64,000 bases of DNA from Phenylobacterium sp. NIBR 498073 (GCF_027286305.1 NZ_CP114599.1:1116001-1180000), one strand, 5' to 3'; positions 8,041-17,241 are shown, counted from the stretch's first letter. The notes: generated by a model not told the origin, from the letters alone. Program-made: numbers and translations.

Positions 8041-8427
8041 ATGAGTGAGACCCCCGTGAACGTGCGCTACATGGTCGACGACGTGATCGTGTCCGCCGAT
8101 TGGTATGTCGAAAACCTCGGCTTCAGCCGGTTGCCCAATGCCTCGCCGGCGTTCGCGGCGGTGGAGCGAGGGCCCCTGAGGCTGTTGCTGAGCGGCAAGA
8201 TGAGCTCCGCCGGCCGGCCGATGCCGGATGGCCGCCAGCCGCAAGCCGGAGGCTGGAACCGCTTCCAGTTCATCGTCGACGACATCGAGGCCGAGGTGGA
8301 GCGGCTGCGCGGCCGCGGCGTGCAATTCCGCAACGACATCGTCACCGGCCCGGGCGGCAAGCAGATCCTGGCCGACGACCCTTCCGGCAACGTGGTGGAG
8401 CTGTTCCAGCCGGCGGCCTGGGGCTGA
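8041..8427 (+). CDS. VOC family protein (glyoxalase/bleomycin-resistance fold)
   Basis: A 128-residue single-module VOC protein. The pattern NVRYMVDDVIVSADWYVENLGF at the start and DDPSGNVVELFQPA at the end is typical of the glyoxalase/dioxygenase superfamily. The usual first-strand His is replaced here (VRYMV), so metal chemistry is uncertain and a binding or detoxification role is possible. It sits in an operon with the preceding TetR gene and has a strong AAGGAGG before its ATG. Confidence 0.8.
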   Translation: MSETPVNVRYMVDDVIVSADWYVENLGFSRLPNASPAFAAVERGPLRLLLSGKMSSAGRPMPDGRQPQAGGWNRFQFIVDDIEAEVERLRGRGVQFRNDIVTGPGGKQILADDPSGNVVELFQPAAWG

Positions 8428-8486
8428 CCCTCAGGGGGAACTTCGCTGCGTAGCGGGCGGTTGCCCCAGCGGAGGCAGCGACGACC

Positions 8487-8687
8487 ATGGCCCAGGCCAG
8501 GCATACGCGCGCAGAAAGCGAGACGCAGGGACGGCCGCGCTCACGGCTGGACGGCCACCGGGCGATCCTCTGGATCCTGGCGCTGGCGTTCGCGGTGTTC
8601 GTTGTGGTGTTCCTGACCAGCCCGAAGGAGACGGCCGATCCGGTGACGGGCGCGCCGCCGGGCGAGGTTCCGGCGGCGCAGCCCTGA
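8487..8687 (+). CDS. Small single-helix membrane protein, 66 aa
   Basis: A 66-residue frame with a basic N-terminus, one membrane helix (ILWILALAFAVFVVVFLT, about 27-44) and a proline-rich tail. GGAGG precedes ATG 8487 by about 12 bases. It follows the VOC gene in the same direction, with a 59-base gap. I recognise no family. Confidence 0.55.
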   Translation: MAQARHTRAESETQGRPRSRLDGHRAILWILALAFAVFVVVFLTSPKETADPVTGAPPGEVPAAQP

Positions 8688-8693
8688 GGCGGT

Positions 8694-9521
8694 CTATTTC
8701 GCGGGCAGCACCCGCTGGGCGATCATTTCGCGGCCGGTGCGGCTGATGCCGTACAGCACGCCGCGGTCGGTTTCGTCCCAATCGATCGCCTGGCCTTCGG
8801 TGGCCACGCCTATGGTGTCCATGTGGTCGAGCACCGCGCCGCCCTGCGTCGGCAGGGCCAAGACGTAGAGCTCGGGATGGTCGTGGCCGGTGATGTAGAG
8901 CTTGCCGTCCGGGCCCCAGGCGCCGCCCGACGAGCTCATCGGCTTGAAGCGGTCGAGCACCGACTGCGGGAAGCTCCAGCTCTGCGTCTGGCGCCAGTCG
9001 TCGTCGAAGCGGACCAGCACCGAGTGGCGGTGATCGCGCGGGGCCTCGCCGCCCTTGCCGTCATAGTTGGCGAAGGCCGCCCACCAGGCGCCGTCCTTGC
9101 GGTCGACCCAGGTGATCGAGCCGCGGCCGGGACCGAGGGCGACCGTGCGCAGGTGCTTCATGCTGACGGGATCGAAGAACTCGACGGCGCTCCAGTGCGG
9201 CACGGCCGGGAAGTTGGAGCTGGCGCAGACCAGCTCCTTGTCGATCACCGCGCAGGAATTGATGTGCGGATAGCGGACCGGGTCGCCCTTCCATTCGGCG
9301 AGCTTGGCGCCGGTCTTCTTGTCGTACTTGGCGATGGTCGAGTTGGCGACGGCGTAGACGTGTGCGGCGTCGACCGCCACGCCCTGCCGCGCCTCAGGCG
9401 CCGCATAGCGGCGCAGCACCTCGGCCGTGCGGGACGGAGCAGGGGCCTCTTGGGCCACGGCAGGGGCCAAGGCGGGGGCCGAGGCGGCGAGCGCCCCGGC
9501 CAGGATCAGCGAACGGATCAT
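8694..9521 (-). CDS. Secreted propeller-like protein of unknown function
   Basis: The start at ATG 9521 gives a 275-residue protein with a clear signal peptide (MIRSLILAGALAASAPALA, cut near AVAQ). The mature part has repeated strand-rich segments with Trp and Gly-Pro turns (GAWGPDGKLYITGHDHPELY), suggesting a beta-propeller. An upstream in-frame start at 9584 would overlap the receptor gene and is disfavoured. It follows the TonB-dependent receptor by 11 bases, so the pair is probably co-transcribed and the protein may process or bind the receptor's ligand in the periplasm. Confidence 0.65.
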   Translation of the reverse strand: MIRSLILAGALAASAPALAPAVAQEAPAPSRTAEVLRRYAAPEARQGVAVDAAHVYAVANSTIAKYDKKTGAKLAEWKGDPVRYPHINSCAVIDKELVCASSNFPAVPHWSAVEFFDPVSMKHLRTVALGPGRGSITWVDRKDGAWWAAFANYDGKGGEAPRDHRHSVLVRFDDDWRQTQSWSFPQSVLDRFKPMSSSGGAWGPDGKLYITGHDHPELYVLALPTQGGAVLDHMDTIGVATEGQAIDWDETDRGVLYGISRTGREMIAQRVLPAK

Positions 9522-9532
9522 CCCGCGCGCGC

Positions 9533-12130
9533 CTAGAAGTTCACCGCCGCGCCGACCCAGTAGGTGCGGCCGTAGTTCGCCCACTCCTGCAAGTAGCGGC
9601 GACCCGGGCCGGTCACTTCCTGGCGGCCGGTGTTGGACAGGTTCTGGCCCTCGACGAACACCGTGAAGTGGTCGTTGAAGCGATAGGACAGGCTGGCGTC
9701 GAAGACGTGGCGGCCCTTCCAGTACTGGTCGGAGTTGGGGTTGGCGTCGTTGATCGTTTCCAGCTGGCCGCCGATGTAGTTGTGCGAGACCCGGGCCTCG
9801 AACGGACCGCGCTGGTAGTAGATCGATTCGTTGGTGGTGATTTCCGGCTGCTGGAACAGGCCCGTGACCCGCGGGCCGGCCGAGGTCAGGAATGTGAATT
9901 CGGTGTCCAGCCAGGTGATGTTGCCGTTGAAGCCGAAGCCGTCGAGCGGCGCGGGCAGGAAGGTGAACGCCTGCTGCACGGCGAACTCGACGCCGCGGAT
10001 CTTGGCGCTTTCGGCGTTGCGCGGGGTGGAGACCAGCACGCTCTCCGGGCCGCGGCCGACGTCCAGGGTCTCGGTCGAGGACAGGGTGAAGATCTCGTTC
10101 TCGATGTCCTTGGAGAACACCGCCAGCGAGATCATGCCGTCAGTCGGGTAGTATTCGACCGACAGGTCCAGGCCGCGGCTCTCGCGGGCCTTCAGGCCCG
10201 GGTTGCCGCGCGACAGGGTCGGCTGGCTGCCGTCGAAATTCAGACCCTCGGTCGCCGCCAGCGATTCATAGTCCGGTCGGCCGATGGTGTTGGTCCACGC
10301 GGCGCGGACGATGACGTCCTCCCGCGGCTTCCATTCTAGGTGCAGGCTGGGCATCCAGTTGCCGTAGGAACCGGAATTGCTGACCGGAGTCAGCACCCCG
10401 CCGGTGGCGCGCACGGCGTCGGATTCGACCTCGGTGCGCTCGTAGCGGACGCCACCGAGCACTGTGAAGTCGCCCCACGAGTAGCTGGCCTGAGCGTAGG
10501 CGGCGTAGATGTCTTCCTGGACCTTGTAGTCGCCGGTCGGGGCGGCGGTGGTGGTCGTGAACCGGCTGCGGTTGGCGTTGAAGAAGTCCATCGCCGCGCT
10601 GGCGTCGATGCGCGGCGAGAGCAGGTAGCGGTCGGCGATCAGTTCGCTGGGGCCGGGCTTGTCGACCTCGGCCAGGGTGTAAACGAAGCCGGAGCCGGCG
10701 CGGTAGTTGATCTGGCTGGAATTGTACTCGCGCTTGGTCGAGCGCAGCAGGCCGCCGAACTTGGCCTTCAGGTTGCCGTCGGCGTTGCCATCGTCGAACG
10801 CGAGGTCGAAGCGCGCCTGGGCGGTCTTCTCGTCGGTCTTGGTCAGCGAGTCGCGGTGCTGCTGCAGCAGGTAGTTGGCCGGGTTGCGGGCGGCCGCATC
10901 GTTGACCGGCGCGAACACCGGGAACAGCGGGTTGGTGGTGTCGTAGTTGAAGGCGTAGTTCGCGCCCTGGGCGTCGACGGTGCGGAACTCGACCGAATGA
11001 TTGGGAACTTCCAGGCCGGCCTGCGAGTAGACGAGGTCGCCGCTGGCGGTCCACTCCGGGGCGAAGCTCCACTCGAAGCCGCTGCGCAGCAGGCCGATCT
11101 CACGCTTGGTGATCGGCTGGTTCAGCTGGATGACGCCGCGGCCGCGAGCGAAGGAGCCGCTGGTCTGGGTCTGGTTGGCGACGTTGCCGAGCGGTTCGAG
11201 CCGGTACTCGATACGCTCCTCGTCGTCCTCCATGCGCGAGAACAGGCCGGCCGCTTCCCAGCGGAAGTCGTCGGTCGGCCGGTACTCGATCTTGGCGTTC
11301 ACGCCGCTGCGCTGCTTGGTGTTGTTGTACCAGAACAGCCTCTGAAAAGTCGGCACCTGGATGCCGTTGCCGAGCGGCGAACCGGAGACGACCGGCGCGC
11401 CGGCGGCGGTGTATTCGCGCACCGACGGGCTCTGCGACTCGACCTGCGGAATGTCGTAGTCGAGCTGCTCGTGCGAGGCGCCGATCACGACGCCCCACTG
11501 GTCGGCGTCGCCGAAGGTCGTGCCGGTGGCGAAGGCCAGTCGATAGGACGGCTTGTCGTTGCGGACATCGCCGCTGCGCTCATACATCCCGTAAGACGCC
11601 AAGCCGTTGAAGAACGGGCGGCCCATGTCGAAGGCGCTGCGGGTGGTGACGTTGATCACCCCGCCGATGGCGTTGCCGTCGTTTTCGGGCGTCACCGTCT
11701 TGATGACTTCCAGGCGGCCGGCCATCACCGAGGGCACGATGTCCATCGGCACGGTGCGGCCGCTTTCGTCGACCGAGGCGACCAGGGCGCCGTCGATGGT
11801 GGTGCGGTTGTAAGTCGAGCGCAGGCCGCGGATGACCGGGAAGCGCGGCTCGCCCTGGTCTTCCATCACCGAGATGCCGGGGATACGGCGCAGGGCGGCG
11901 GCGGTGTTGTGGTCGGGCAGCTTGCCGATGTCGTCGGCCGAAACGACGTCGGCGACCACGAACGACTCGCGCTTCACCTCGATGGCGGCCCGCTGGGCTT
12001 CGCGTTGGCCGGTGACGACGATTTCCTCGACGGCGGCCTCGTCATTGGCGAACGCCGGCGTCGACAGCGCCGTACTGGCGAGCAGAAAAGCAAGGCAACC
12101 CGTGATGCGCGGGACAAAAGGCATGTGCAC
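9533..12130 (-). CDS. TonB-dependent outer-membrane receptor
   Basis: An 865-residue receptor with a signal peptide cut near AFAND, a TonB-box-like segment VEEIVVTGQR (about 34-43), a plug domain (about 50-170, IPGISV, VIRGLR, GGVINVTTRS) and a 22-strand barrel ending in aromatic Phe. It imports a large or scarce nutrient using TonB energy. The plug wording (LPDHNTAAALRRIPGISV) fits the group common in Caulobacterales that takes up carbohydrates or other organics rather than siderophores. The substrate is unknown; the downstream propeller-like gene is the only clue. Confidence 0.9.
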   Translation of the reverse strand: MHMPFVPRITGCLAFLLASTALSTPAFANDEAAVEEIVVTGQREAQRAAIEVKRESFVVADVVSADDIGKLPDHNTAAALRRIPGISVMEDQGEPRFPVIRGLRSTYNRTTIDGALVASVDESGRTVPMDIVPSVMAGRLEVIKTVTPENDGNAIGGVINVTTRSAFDMGRPFFNGLASYGMYERSGDVRNDKPSYRLAFATGTTFGDADQWGVVIGASHEQLDYDIPQVESQSPSVREYTAAGAPVVSGSPLGNGIQVPTFQRLFWYNNTKQRSGVNAKIEYRPTDDFRWEAAGLFSRMEDDEERIEYRLEPLGNVANQTQTSGSFARGRGVIQLNQPITKREIGLLRSGFEWSFAPEWTASGDLVYSQAGLEVPNHSVEFRTVDAQGANYAFNYDTTNPLFPVFAPVNDAAARNPANYLLQQHRDSLTKTDEKTAQARFDLAFDDGNADGNLKAKFGGLLRSTKREYNSSQINYRAGSGFVYTLAEVDKPGPSELIADRYLLSPRIDASAAMDFFNANRSRFTTTTAAPTGDYKVQEDIYAAYAQASYSWGDFTVLGGVRYERTEVESDAVRATGGVLTPVSNSGSYGNWMPSLHLEWKPREDVIVRAAWTNTIGRPDYESLAATEGLNFDGSQPTLSRGNPGLKARESRGLDLSVEYYPTDGMISLAVFSKDIENEIFTLSSTETLDVGRGPESVLVSTPRNAESAKIRGVEFAVQQAFTFLPAPLDGFGFNGNITWLDTEFTFLTSAGPRVTGLFQQPEITTNESIYYQRGPFEARVSHNYIGGQLETINDANPNSDQYWKGRHVFDASLSYRFNDHFTVFVEGQNLSNTGRQEVTGPGRRYLQEWANYGRTYWVGAAVNF

Positions 12131-12215
12131 CCCCGAAGAACTGGAACTGGCGCGGACCAGTAGGGAGGGCGCACGACGGTCCGGTGACGGACCTATGAAC
12201 GGAATGCGAAACCGG

Positions 12216-12482
12216 TCAGGCTTGATTGAGCCAGAACAGGGCGAGCACGAGCTGTGCGATCAGGATCGCCAGCAGGGCGCTGGCGAAGGGCTGTTTGCGG
12301 GTCTTGTGGCGGAAGACCTGTTGGGCGAGCGCCGCGCCGAGGCCGCCGCCGGCCAGGGCGAGGGTGAGCAGAGTGCGCTCCGGGATCCGCCGCTCGCCGT
12401 GGCGGGCGCAGGACTTGTCCCATCCCATTGCGGCGAAGGCGGCCAGGTTGGCCAGCGCCAGATAACCGAGGGCGGCGATCAC
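12216..12482 (-). CDS. DUF1294 small membrane protein
   Basis: An 88-residue protein read from GTG 12482, whose GTGA overlaps the stop of the GNAT gene. It has a first helix ending MGWDKSCARHGERRIPE, the basic-turn signature of DUF1294, then helix LLTLALAGGGLGAALAQ and a C-terminal helix. Members are small inner-membrane proteins of unknown role. It is last in the dsbB-coq7-GNAT operon. Confidence 0.75.
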   Translation of the reverse strand: MIAALGYLALANLAAFAAMGWDKSCARHGERRIPERTLLTLALAGGGLGAALAQQVFRHKTRKQPFASALLAILIAQLVLALFWLNQA

Positions 12483-13123
12483 TCGGGCGCGCGCGCCTCG
12501 CGCCACATAGCCCACATCTCGGGCGCGTCCGGCGTGGCCTTGAGCACCTCGACCACCTCGAAGCCGTAGCGGCGGTAGAGCGGCACGTTGGCGGGGCTGG
12601 AGCTTTCCAGATAGGCGGGCAGGCCCTTGGCGTCGACGCGGGCCAGGCCCGCGGCCAGCAGGCGCGAGCCGACCCCCAGGCCCTGGGCGTCCGGCCGCAC
12701 GCCCAGGAACCAGAGATAGGCGTGGGGCGGGGCCTTCGGGTGGTGGGCGTCCATCATCCGGCGCATGGCCGAGATGCGCGACAGGCGCGAGAAGCCGGTG
12801 GCGCCGATGATCCGGGGCAGGGCGCGCAGCTCCTGCAGCAACGGGGTCGGCCCAAGGCTTTCGGAGGGCAGCCAGATCGAGGCCGCCCCGCCGCCGGCCG
12901 GGCGGAACACCTCGCCGTCGGCCAGGCCCATGGCGATCAACGCCTGGAACAGCTTCAGCCGCGCGGCATCGTGTCGGGCGTCGGCGCGCAGGAACCAGTT
13001 GAACACCGGGTCGGTGGAAAAGGCGGCCGAGAGGTCCTGGGCGACGGCGCCGATGTCCGCCATGCCGGCGGCGACCGGGGCTTCGGCGCCCCGGCGCAGG
13101 TCCAGGATCTCCGCTTCGGTCAT
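12479..13123 (-). CDS. GNAT family N-acetyltransferase
   Basis: The ATG at 13123 overlaps the coq7 stop (ATGA), which sets the start; the product has 214 residues. The acetyl-CoA motif is visible as LGVRPDAQGLGVGSRLL (about 140-156), followed by the family's closing segment VPLYRRYGFEVVEVL. It transfers an acyl group to an unknown amine. Tight translational coupling suggests co-regulation with the ubiquinone and Dsb genes but not a shared pathway. Confidence 0.82.
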   Translation of the reverse strand: MTEAEILDLRRGAEAPVAAGMADIGAVAQDLSAAFSTDPVFNWFLRADARHDAARLKLFQALIAMGLADGEVFRPAGGGAASIWLPSESLGPTPLLQELRALPRIIGATGFSRLSRISAMRRMMDAHHPKAPPHAYLWFLGVRPDAQGLGVGSRLLAAGLARVDAKGLPAYLESSSPANVPLYRRYGFEVVEVLKATPDAPEMWAMWREARAPE

Positions 13124-13683
13124 ATCTTCTCGCTGATCTTGATGGCGGTGCGGCAGCCGGCACGGATCACCGCGGCCAGCAGCGGATAGCCGGGCGCGTC
13201 GCGCGCGCCTTCTTCGAGGGCGTGGTCGCGATGGGCGATCTCCTCGTCGCGGAACTTGGTCAGTTCGGCGGCGAGTTCGGGCTCGCGGCCCTCCAGCTCG
13301 GTGATCTGGGCGGCGTAGTGGCGCTCGATCACGTCCTCGACCGCCTCGGTGCAGGCGTGCGCGGCCTTCTCGCCGAGCAGGGCGGTGCCTGCGCCCAGCG
13401 CGAAACCGGCCACGCGCCACAGCGGGGCCATGGCGGTGGGGCGGACCTTATGCTCGTTCAGCAGCTTGTCGAAGCGGGCCAGATGGTCGGCCTCGTCCTG
13501 CTCCATCTCCGCCAGTTGGCTGGCGATCCGCTCGCGGCCCTTGCCGGCGCGCAGGACCGCCAGTTGGCCGCGATAGATGTGGACCGCGCCCAGTTCGCCG
13601 GCATGGTCGACGCGCAGGATCTCGGCCAGGCGGCCGGCCATCGCGCCGACGCCGGGGCGCGGGGGGATCGGCTTGTCGCTCAT
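13120..13683 (-). CDS. coq7: Ubiquinone biosynthesis hydroxylase Coq7-type
   Basis: A 187-residue di-iron carboxylate protein. Glu ligands are seen in ILRVDHAGELGAVHIYRGQ (Glu37), MEQDEADHLARF and, in the second repeat, TEAVEDVIERHY and RDEEIAHRDHALEEG. Coq7 hydroxylates 3-demethylubiquinone (2-octaprenyl-3-methyl-6-methoxybenzoquinol) in ubiquinone synthesis. The protein is of usual length. Start codon 13683 overlaps the dsbB stop (13680) and its stop overlaps the GNAT start, giving a tightly packed operon. Confidence 0.92.
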   Translation of the reverse strand: MSDKPIPPRPGVGAMAGRLAEILRVDHAGELGAVHIYRGQLAVLRAGKGRERIASQLAEMEQDEADHLARFDKLLNEHKVRPTAMAPLWRVAGFALGAGTALLGEKAAHACTEAVEDVIERHYAAQITELEGREPELAAELTKFRDEEIAHRDHALEEGARDAPGYPLLAAVIRAGCRTAIKISEKI

Positions 13684-14198
13684 GACGGCTTCCTTTTCTC
13701 GTGACGCACGGCCAGCAGGCTGAGCGCGGTCAGGCCCAGCGAGGCCAGGGCGTTCCATCCGGCCATCGACAGGCCCAGGAACACCCAGGCGGCCTTGTCG
13801 CAGGCCGGGGGCGCGATCTTGGCGCCGCCCAGCAGGTCGGCCATCTGGCCGGCGCTGACCGAGCCGCCGCCGCCCGAGCACGCGGTCGGGCCGGGCCACC
13901 ACTTCCACTCGACGCCGGAATGATAGACCGCCAGGCCGACACCGAAGGCGAACACTGCGGCCAGGGCGGCGTCGAACGCCCAGCGCCAGCGAGCGCCGGC
14001 GGCCATCCGCGTGACCAGCATTCCGGCCAGGGCCAGGCCCGCGGCGACCCAGTAGACCTCGCGCGCGCGCAGGCAGAGCGCGCAGGGGGCCAAGCCGCCG
14101 AAGGTCTCGAAGGCGTGGGCGACGGCCAGCATCGCCAGCGAGGCGACCAGGGCGGTCAGCCGCCAGCGTTCGAGGAAGGGGTTAAGCAACGCGCTCAT
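13680..14198 (-). CDS. dsbB: Disulfide bond formation protein B
   Basis: A 172-residue inner-membrane protein with four helices. The first redox pair is Cys-Ala-Leu-Cys in LAPCALCLRAREVYW (about 39-42). The second pair is in the periplasmic loop, one in PTACSGGGGSV and one in APPACDKAAW. It reoxidises DsbA and passes electrons to ubiquinone, which fits its neighbour coq7. The terminal tail is basic, as expected for a cytosolic end. Confidence 0.88.
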   Translation of the reverse strand: MSALLNPFLERWRLTALVASLAMLAVAHAFETFGGLAPCALCLRAREVYWVAAGLALAGMLVTRMAAGARWRWAFDAALAAVFAFGVGLAVYHSGVEWKWWPGPTACSGGGGSVSAGQMADLLGGAKIAPPACDKAAWVFLGLSMAGWNALASLGLTALSLLAVRHEKRKPS

Positions 14199-14238
14199 CG
14201 GCGGGATATGACCTCAAAAGCTTCACCGCCCCAAGCGA

Positions 14239-14817
14239 TCAGATGAGCACCTTGAGGACCACGATCAAGCCGACCAGGGCGATCAGGCCGAGGGTGCCGT
14301 AGAGCGCCATCCGCTTTTCGAACTCGGCCAGCATGGCCGGGCCGAAGTACTTGAGGATCGCGGCCACCGCGAAGAACCGCAGGCCGCGGGTCAGGACCGA
14401 GGCCCAGATGAAGGTGACCAGCGAGAACTGCGCCAGGCCCGCGGTGATGGTCACCAGCTTGTAGGGGATCGGGGTCGCGCCCTTGATCAGGATCACCCAC
14501 AGGCCCCAGTCGGCGAACCACTTCTCGAACGCGGCCTTGCCGTCCGGGTGGCCCATCAGGTTCAGCAGCCACATGCCGACCGGCTCAAGATAGAAGCCGA
14601 TCGCGTAGCCCAGCAGGCCGCCCACCACCGAGGCGGCGGTGCAGATGCCGGCATAGACGAAGGCGCGGTCCGGGCGCGCCAGCACCATCGGGGCCAGCAT
14701 CACGTCTGGCGGAATCGGGAAGAACGAACTTTCGGCGAAGGAGACGACCGCCAGGCTCGCGGGGGCATGGCGAGATCCGGCCAAACCCATGACCCAGTCG
14801 TACAATTTGCGAAACAT
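14239..14817 (-). CDS. YqaA/DedA-type membrane protein
   Basis: A 192-residue membrane protein of the YqaA branch of the DedA/SNARE-associated family. Marker segments are FAESSFFPIPPDVML (about 27-41) and GATPIPYKLVTITAG (about 112-126), the paired re-entrant motifs with Pro and Glu. Such proteins are thought to move phospholipids or act in membrane homeostasis. It lies 40 bases upstream of dsbB and may head that operon. Confidence 0.85.
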   Translation of the reverse strand: MFRKLYDWVMGLAGSRHAPASLAVVSFAESSFFPIPPDVMLAPMVLARPDRAFVYAGICTAASVVGGLLGYAIGFYLEPVGMWLLNLMGHPDGKAAFEKWFADWGLWVILIKGATPIPYKLVTITAGLAQFSLVTFIWASVLTRGLRFFAVAAILKYFGPAMLAEFEKRMALYGTLGLIALVGLIVVLKVLI

Positions 14818-14901
14818 GCTGATCCGGCCCGACGTTCGTCGCCTTGCTAGCAGGCCGCTGGGCGCTTGTCTCGGGCCGCGCGCTCAGGCAATTCCATCCT
14901 T

Positions 14902-15948
14902 ATGCGCGTCCTTACTCTCGCCGCGGCGATCGCAACCCTGATGACCAGCCAGGCCCAAGCCGCCCCGCCACCTGCGCCCAAGTGGGCGATCGTCGTGCAC
15001 GGCGGCGCCGGCGTCATCGAACGCAGCCAGCTGACCCCCGAGCAGGAGAAGGCCTATCGCGCCGCCATGACTCGGGTGACCGAGGTCGGCGCCAAGGTGC
15101 TCAAGGACGGCGGGTCGGCGATGGACGCTATCGAGGCGACCATCCACCTGCTGGAGGACGATCCGCTGTTCAACGCCGGCCGCGGGGCGGTGTTCACCGC
15201 CGAGGGCCGCAACGAACTGGACGCGGCGATGATGGACGGCCGGAGCCTGAAGGCCGGCGCCGTCGCCGGCGTCACCCGCACCCGCCATCCGATCTCGCTG
15301 GCCCGCGTGGTGATGGAGAAGTCGCCGCATGTGATGTTGATCGGGCCGGGGGCCGACGCCTTTTCCAAGGCTCAAGGGTTGGAGCAGGTCGATCCCAGCT
15401 ACTTCTTCACCGAGCGCCGCTGGAAGAGCCTGGAGAGCTTCCTGAAGGCCAACAACCTGCCGATCCCGCCCAAGCCGGCCGGCGGGGCGCCCGATCCGGC
15501 CCAGGGCCTGGCCCACGATGAGGGCAAGAAGGGCACCGTCGGCGTCGTCGCCCTCGACAGCCATGGCGACGTGGCGGCCGGGACCTCGACCGGCGGCACC
15601 ACCGGCAAGCGTTGGGGCCGGGTGGGCGACGCCCCGATCATCGGCGCCGGCACCTACGCCTCGAACACTTCTTGCGCGGTCTCGGCGACCGGCACGGGCG
15701 AGTACTTCATCCGCCTGACCGTGGCGCGTGAGGTCTGCGCCCTGGTCGAGCTGAAGGGCATGAGCCTGCAGGCCGCCGCCGACCAGGTGATCCAGAAGCA
15801 GCTCACCGCCCTGGGCGGCGACGGCGGCGTCATCGCCGTGGCCCCCGACGGCCAGATCGCCTGGAGCTACAACACCTCGGGCATGTACCGCGCCAGCGCC
15901 GCGGAAGGTCGGCCGTTGACGGTGGGCATCTACAAGGACGAGCCCTAA
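14902..15948 (+). CDS. Isoaspartyl peptidase/L-asparaginase (Ntn hydrolase)
   Basis: A 348-residue precursor. I start it at ATG 14902, giving the signal peptide MRVLTLAAAIATLMTSQAQA; the TTG at 14866 would bury it. The substrate motif HGGAG, NAGRGAVFT and the autocleavage site with new N-terminal Thr in KKGTVGVVALD are present, with GTSTGGTTGKRWGRVGD downstream binding substrate. The proenzyme cuts itself into two chains and hydrolyses isoaspartyl dipeptides or asparagine. The signal peptide places it in the periplasm. Confidence 0.88.
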   Translation: MRVLTLAAAIATLMTSQAQAAPPPAPKWAIVVHGGAGVIERSQLTPEQEKAYRAAMTRVTEVGAKVLKDGGSAMDAIEATIHLLEDDPLFNAGRGAVFTAEGRNELDAAMMDGRSLKAGAVAGVTRTRHPISLARVVMEKSPHVMLIGPGADAFSKAQGLEQVDPSYFFTERRWKSLESFLKANNLPIPPKPAGGAPDPAQGLAHDEGKKGTVGVVALDSHGDVAAGTSTGGTTGKRWGRVGDAPIIGAGTYASNTSCAVSATGTGEYFIRLTVAREVCALVELKGMSLQAAADQVIQKQLTALGGDGGVIAVAPDGQIAWSYNTSGMYRASAAEGRPLTVGIYKDEP

Positions 15949-15957
15949 GTTAGGGCC

Positions 15958-16233
15958 ATGGCCCATATCGACCCGCAACTCGACCTGACCGAAGCCGCCG
16001 ACGAGGAGATGGAGCGCGCCTGCGCGCTCAGTCGGCGCGACATGGCTGCCTGCACGCCCTGGGGCGACACATACGAGGGCTACACGCCGGCCGGCCGCGA
16101 CGTGTGCTTCGAGCGCAATTATTTGTGGGTCGACGAGCCGGGCGGAGACATCTGCGTCGAGGTCGTGGTCTACTTCCCCGAAGCCTACGAAAGCGGCGTG
16201 CGCGTGACACGTACGGTGGGCCGGGAGGAATGA
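15958..16233 (+). CDS. Conserved hypothetical protein, 91 aa
   Basis: A 91-residue acidic protein with Cys23, Cys32 and Cys50, and strand-like segments RNYLWVDEPGGDICVEVVVYFP. It starts 10 bases after the peptidase stop and its own stop abuts the FAH-fold gene start, so it is probably read as part of one transcript. I recognise no family. Confidence 0.65.
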   Translation: MAHIDPQLDLTEAADEEMERACALSRRDMAACTPWGDTYEGYTPAGRDVCFERNYLWVDEPGGDICVEVVVYFPEAYESGVRVTRTVGREE

Positions 16234-17241
16234 ATGAAGCTCGCCTCTCTGAAGGGGGGACGTGACGGCCGTCTGGTCGTTGTCTCGCAGGACCTCGCCT
16301 GGTGCGCCGATGCGGGCGCGATCGCGCTGACCTTGCAGGCCGCGCTGGACAACTGGGGCGATATCGAGCCGCAGCTGCGCGGCCTGGCCGAGAGTCTGGA
16401 GCACGGCTCCATTCCCCGCGAACGGTTCCACGAGCACGAGGCGGACAGCCCGCTGCCGCGAGCTTATCAGTGGGCCGACGGCTCGGCCTATGTGAACCAC
16501 GTCGCCCTGGTGCGGAAGGCCCGCGCCGCCGACATGCCGGGCAGCTTCTGGACCGATCCCTTGATGTACCAGGGCGGCTCGGACGGGTTCCTCGGCCCGC
16601 GCGATCCGATCCCGCTCGCCGACGAGGCGTGGGGCTGCGACATGGAGGGCGAGATCGCCGTCGTCACCGGCGACGTGCCGCTGGGCGCCAGCCGCGAGCA
16701 GGCGCTGGCGGCGATCCGGCTGGTGATGCTCTGCAACGACGTCTCGCTGCGCAACCTGATCCCAGGCGAGATCGGCAAGGGCTTCGGCTTCTTCCAGTCC
16801 AAGCCGGCCTCGGCCTTCTCGCCGGTGGCGGTGACGCCCGACGCCCTGGGCGAGGCCTGGAAGGACGGCAGACTGCACGGCGCGCTTGAGGTCGAGTTGA
16901 ACGGCGCGCCGCTGGGCTGCGCCGACGCCGGGGTCGACATGACCTTCGATTTCGGGACTCTGATCGCCCACGCGGCCAAGACCCGGGCGCTGGGCGCGGG
17001 CACGATCATCGGCTCGGGCACGGTGTCGAATCGTGGTCCTGACGGCGGTCCAGGAAAAACCATCGCCGAAGGCGGCGTCGGCTATTCCTGCCTCGCTGAG
17101 TTGCGGACGGTGGAGACCCTCGCCCAAGGCGACCCCAAGACGCCGTTCATGAAGGCGGGCGACGTGGTGCGCATTGAGATGCGCGACGGGCGGCGGCATT
17201 CCATCTTTGGAGCGATCGAGCAGCGCGTGGCGGCCTCATGA
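16234..17241 (+). CDS. Fumarylacetoacetate hydrolase family protein
   Basis: A 335-residue FAH-fold enzyme. Metal ligands are expected at Glu in CDMEGEIAVV (about 137-146) and at Asp in LCNDVSLRN; the fold's RNLIPGEIGKGFGFFQSKP and later GAGTIIGSGTVSN motifs are present. This longer form with an N-terminal domain resembles fumarylacetoacetases acting in tyrosine breakdown, but other 2-oxo acid hydrolases and decarboxylases share it. The MarR gene overlaps its stop codon (ATGA), suggesting local regulation. Confidence 0.85.
   Translation: MKLASLKGGRDGRLVVVSQDLAWCADAGAIALTLQAALDNWGDIEPQLRGLAESLEHGSIPRERFHEHEADSPLPRAYQWADGSAYVNHVALVRKARAADMPGSFWTDPLMYQGGSDGFLGPRDPIPLADEAWGCDMEGEIAVVTGDVPLGASREQALAAIRLVMLCNDVSLRNLIPGEIGKGFGFFQSKPASAFSPVAVTPDALGEAWKDGRLHGALEVELNGAPLGCADAGVDMTFDFGTLIAHAAKTRALGAGTIIGSGTVSNRGPDGGPGKTIAEGGVGYSCLAELRTVETLAQGDPKTPFMKAGDVVRIEMRDGRRHSIFGAIEQRVAAS

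Noticed and set aside
10340..12163. 607-codon frame opposite the TonB-dependent receptor
   Set aside because: Val/Gly/Arg-rich shadow; the receptor has signal peptide, plug and barrel in the other strand.
14884..17199. 771-codon minus-strand frame over the peptidase and FAH-fold genes
   Set aside because: Antisense shadow with no recognisable motif; the plus-strand genes have catalytic residues and ribosome sites.
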